Positions 62,891 through 64,000 of a stretch of DNA of 64,000 nt are shown in pieces. The notes below the pieces were generated by a model. The model did not search any database, had not been told where the DNA came from, and worked only from the letters and a program-made list of their open reading frames with translations. This DNA comes from Echiichthys vipera (Eukaryota > Chordata > Actinopteri > Perciformes > Trachinidae). Every line of letters starts with the position of its first letter. Position 1 is the first letter of the stretch. The position numbers and the translations under genes are program-made. The stretch spans positions 20,813,294-20,877,293 of the forward strand of contig OY829665.1 of NCBI GenBank assembly GCA_963691815.1, given 5' to 3'.

Positions 62891-64000
62891 TAAGAGATAG
62901 AAGTGCGGATAACTTTTTTACCGTCCAGAATATTGAAATGTTTTTCATCCAGTTTCAATAGAGTTGCATTGAAGTGTAACTGAATTTATCCAGGTTTCTA
63001 GAAGTAGAAATCCTGTTGACTTTCTGCATAGACAACGTTAGTTAACTGACAGCTCGAGATCTTTAAAGGCTTGGAACAACATAAACTCTTGGTTGAATTG
63101 TACAAAAAGATGAGCAACTATTTGAGAGAATGTCTGATTATTTCATGGAAAGTCAAAGGTACAAGCCTAAGTGTATTTCTCAAAATGTTGACTCAATATA
63201 CTAGCATTTCTGTATGAAACATCCATTCACTTAAAAGTCTGTTTGCGTCACTAACAGCAAGAAGAAGCTAAATGTTTGGTTTGTAGAGACCTTGTAATAC
63301 ATGCAGCTGCTTAAATTAGTTCATTCGGGAGAATTTTAGCAAATATAGTACATTATTCTGCTGTCAATTGCTTCCTATTAGAGCTTGTTCTCCAAAATTA
63401 GGCTACTTAAAGCCACTGCATGCACTGCCATTAAAAACGTTCTAATCAGCTGTCATATTTGTATTATGCTTCTTTCCTTCAACAGTTTTAACAGAGATAC
63501 AAACAGTGTAATTCAGACACCAATAAAGGGTCCCAAAAGATCAAGAATCAAAAGATTGAAACTTTCATTTAGTTGATGTCCAGGGAGACTACTGTAAAAA
63601 GAAAAGTGTCAGTGACCATAGATCATTAATAAACCCCAATGGTTCAATTGGACTTTAAATATATAGTCTGTCTGTTCTTCTCTGGGCCATCTGCAGTCTG
63701 TGCTTTGTCAGTCCATAGTATGTGGAGCTGACATTACTAGTGTTAACCCTAGACTAACCTTAACATACCCATGTGTCCTGTCTTTGAGTTGTAAGCTAAT
63801 GCCTCACTCAGGCTAATGGCTCCATAGATAGCTTTTTTTTTTAAACAAGTGCAGACCTTGTGCAGCATCCTCACAACATTGACCTAGGACCTTGAGCTGC
63901 AGAGACCCTGACCTGCCCCCTGCCCCTCTCTATAAAAACTCAGAGGAAAGATAAATTAAGATCTGCCATCTCACAGTTGATACAGCATTTTTCTTTCCCC
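62891..64000. other. Gene-free stretch to window end
   Basis: No gene or repeat recognised. Confidence 0.4.

Overview
The window is vertebrate, almost certainly teleost fish, nuclear DNA. It shows spliced genes with GT-AG introns, fish-type repeats (Rex1/CR1- and L2-like LINE pieces, tRNA-derived SINEs, Tc1, hAT and PIF/Harbinger-like elements) and long CA/GT microsatellites. Four host genes can be reconstructed exon by exon, all on the + strand. They are the 3' part of ankrd16 (exons 2-5900), a complete gdi2 (9746-25863, 10 coding exons, 446 aa), and two tandem complete asb13-like genes (28602-33791, 294 aa; 35945-41687, 280 aa). The order ANKRD16 - GDI2 - ASB13 in one orientation matches my recollection of human chromosome 10p15. 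TASOR2, which I recall lying between GDI2 and ASB13 in human, is not seen here.

Layout: 1-5.9 kb holds ankrd16, with a 1.7-kb minisatellite of a 42-bp unit in one intron and a Harbinger-like MITE in another. 5.9-9.7 kb is intergenic, with a DNA repeat and a 5'-truncated LINE. 9.7-25.9 kb is gdi2; its 7.9-kb first intron holds three MITEs and intron 8 holds a dead Tc1 element. 27-28.5 kb is repeat-rich. 28.6-41.7 kb holds the asb13 pair, with SINEs, a 0.7-kb fold-back element and a palindromic hAT MITE in introns or between the genes. From 41.7 kb to the end I find no host gene, only LINE fragments, MITEs and simple repeats.

The three complete genes do not form a pathway. GDI2 recycles GDP-bound Rab GTPases. 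ASB13 proteins are substrate receptors for Elongin B/C-Cullin 5 ubiquitin ligases. ANKRD16 is an ankyrin-repeat protein linked to alanyl-tRNA synthetase quality control. Their proximity looks like conserved synteny.

The most notable non-genic structure is a family of about 600-bp inverted-repeat elements, seven copies in 64 kb. They have 3-bp target duplications and still carry a decayed start of a Myb/SANT-like protein, which points to PIF/Harbinger derivatives. A second, unrelated-looking 717-bp MITE has the same architecture. Also notable are the minisatellite, each of whose units resembles a complete 3' splice site, and matching promoter motifs at both asb13 copies.
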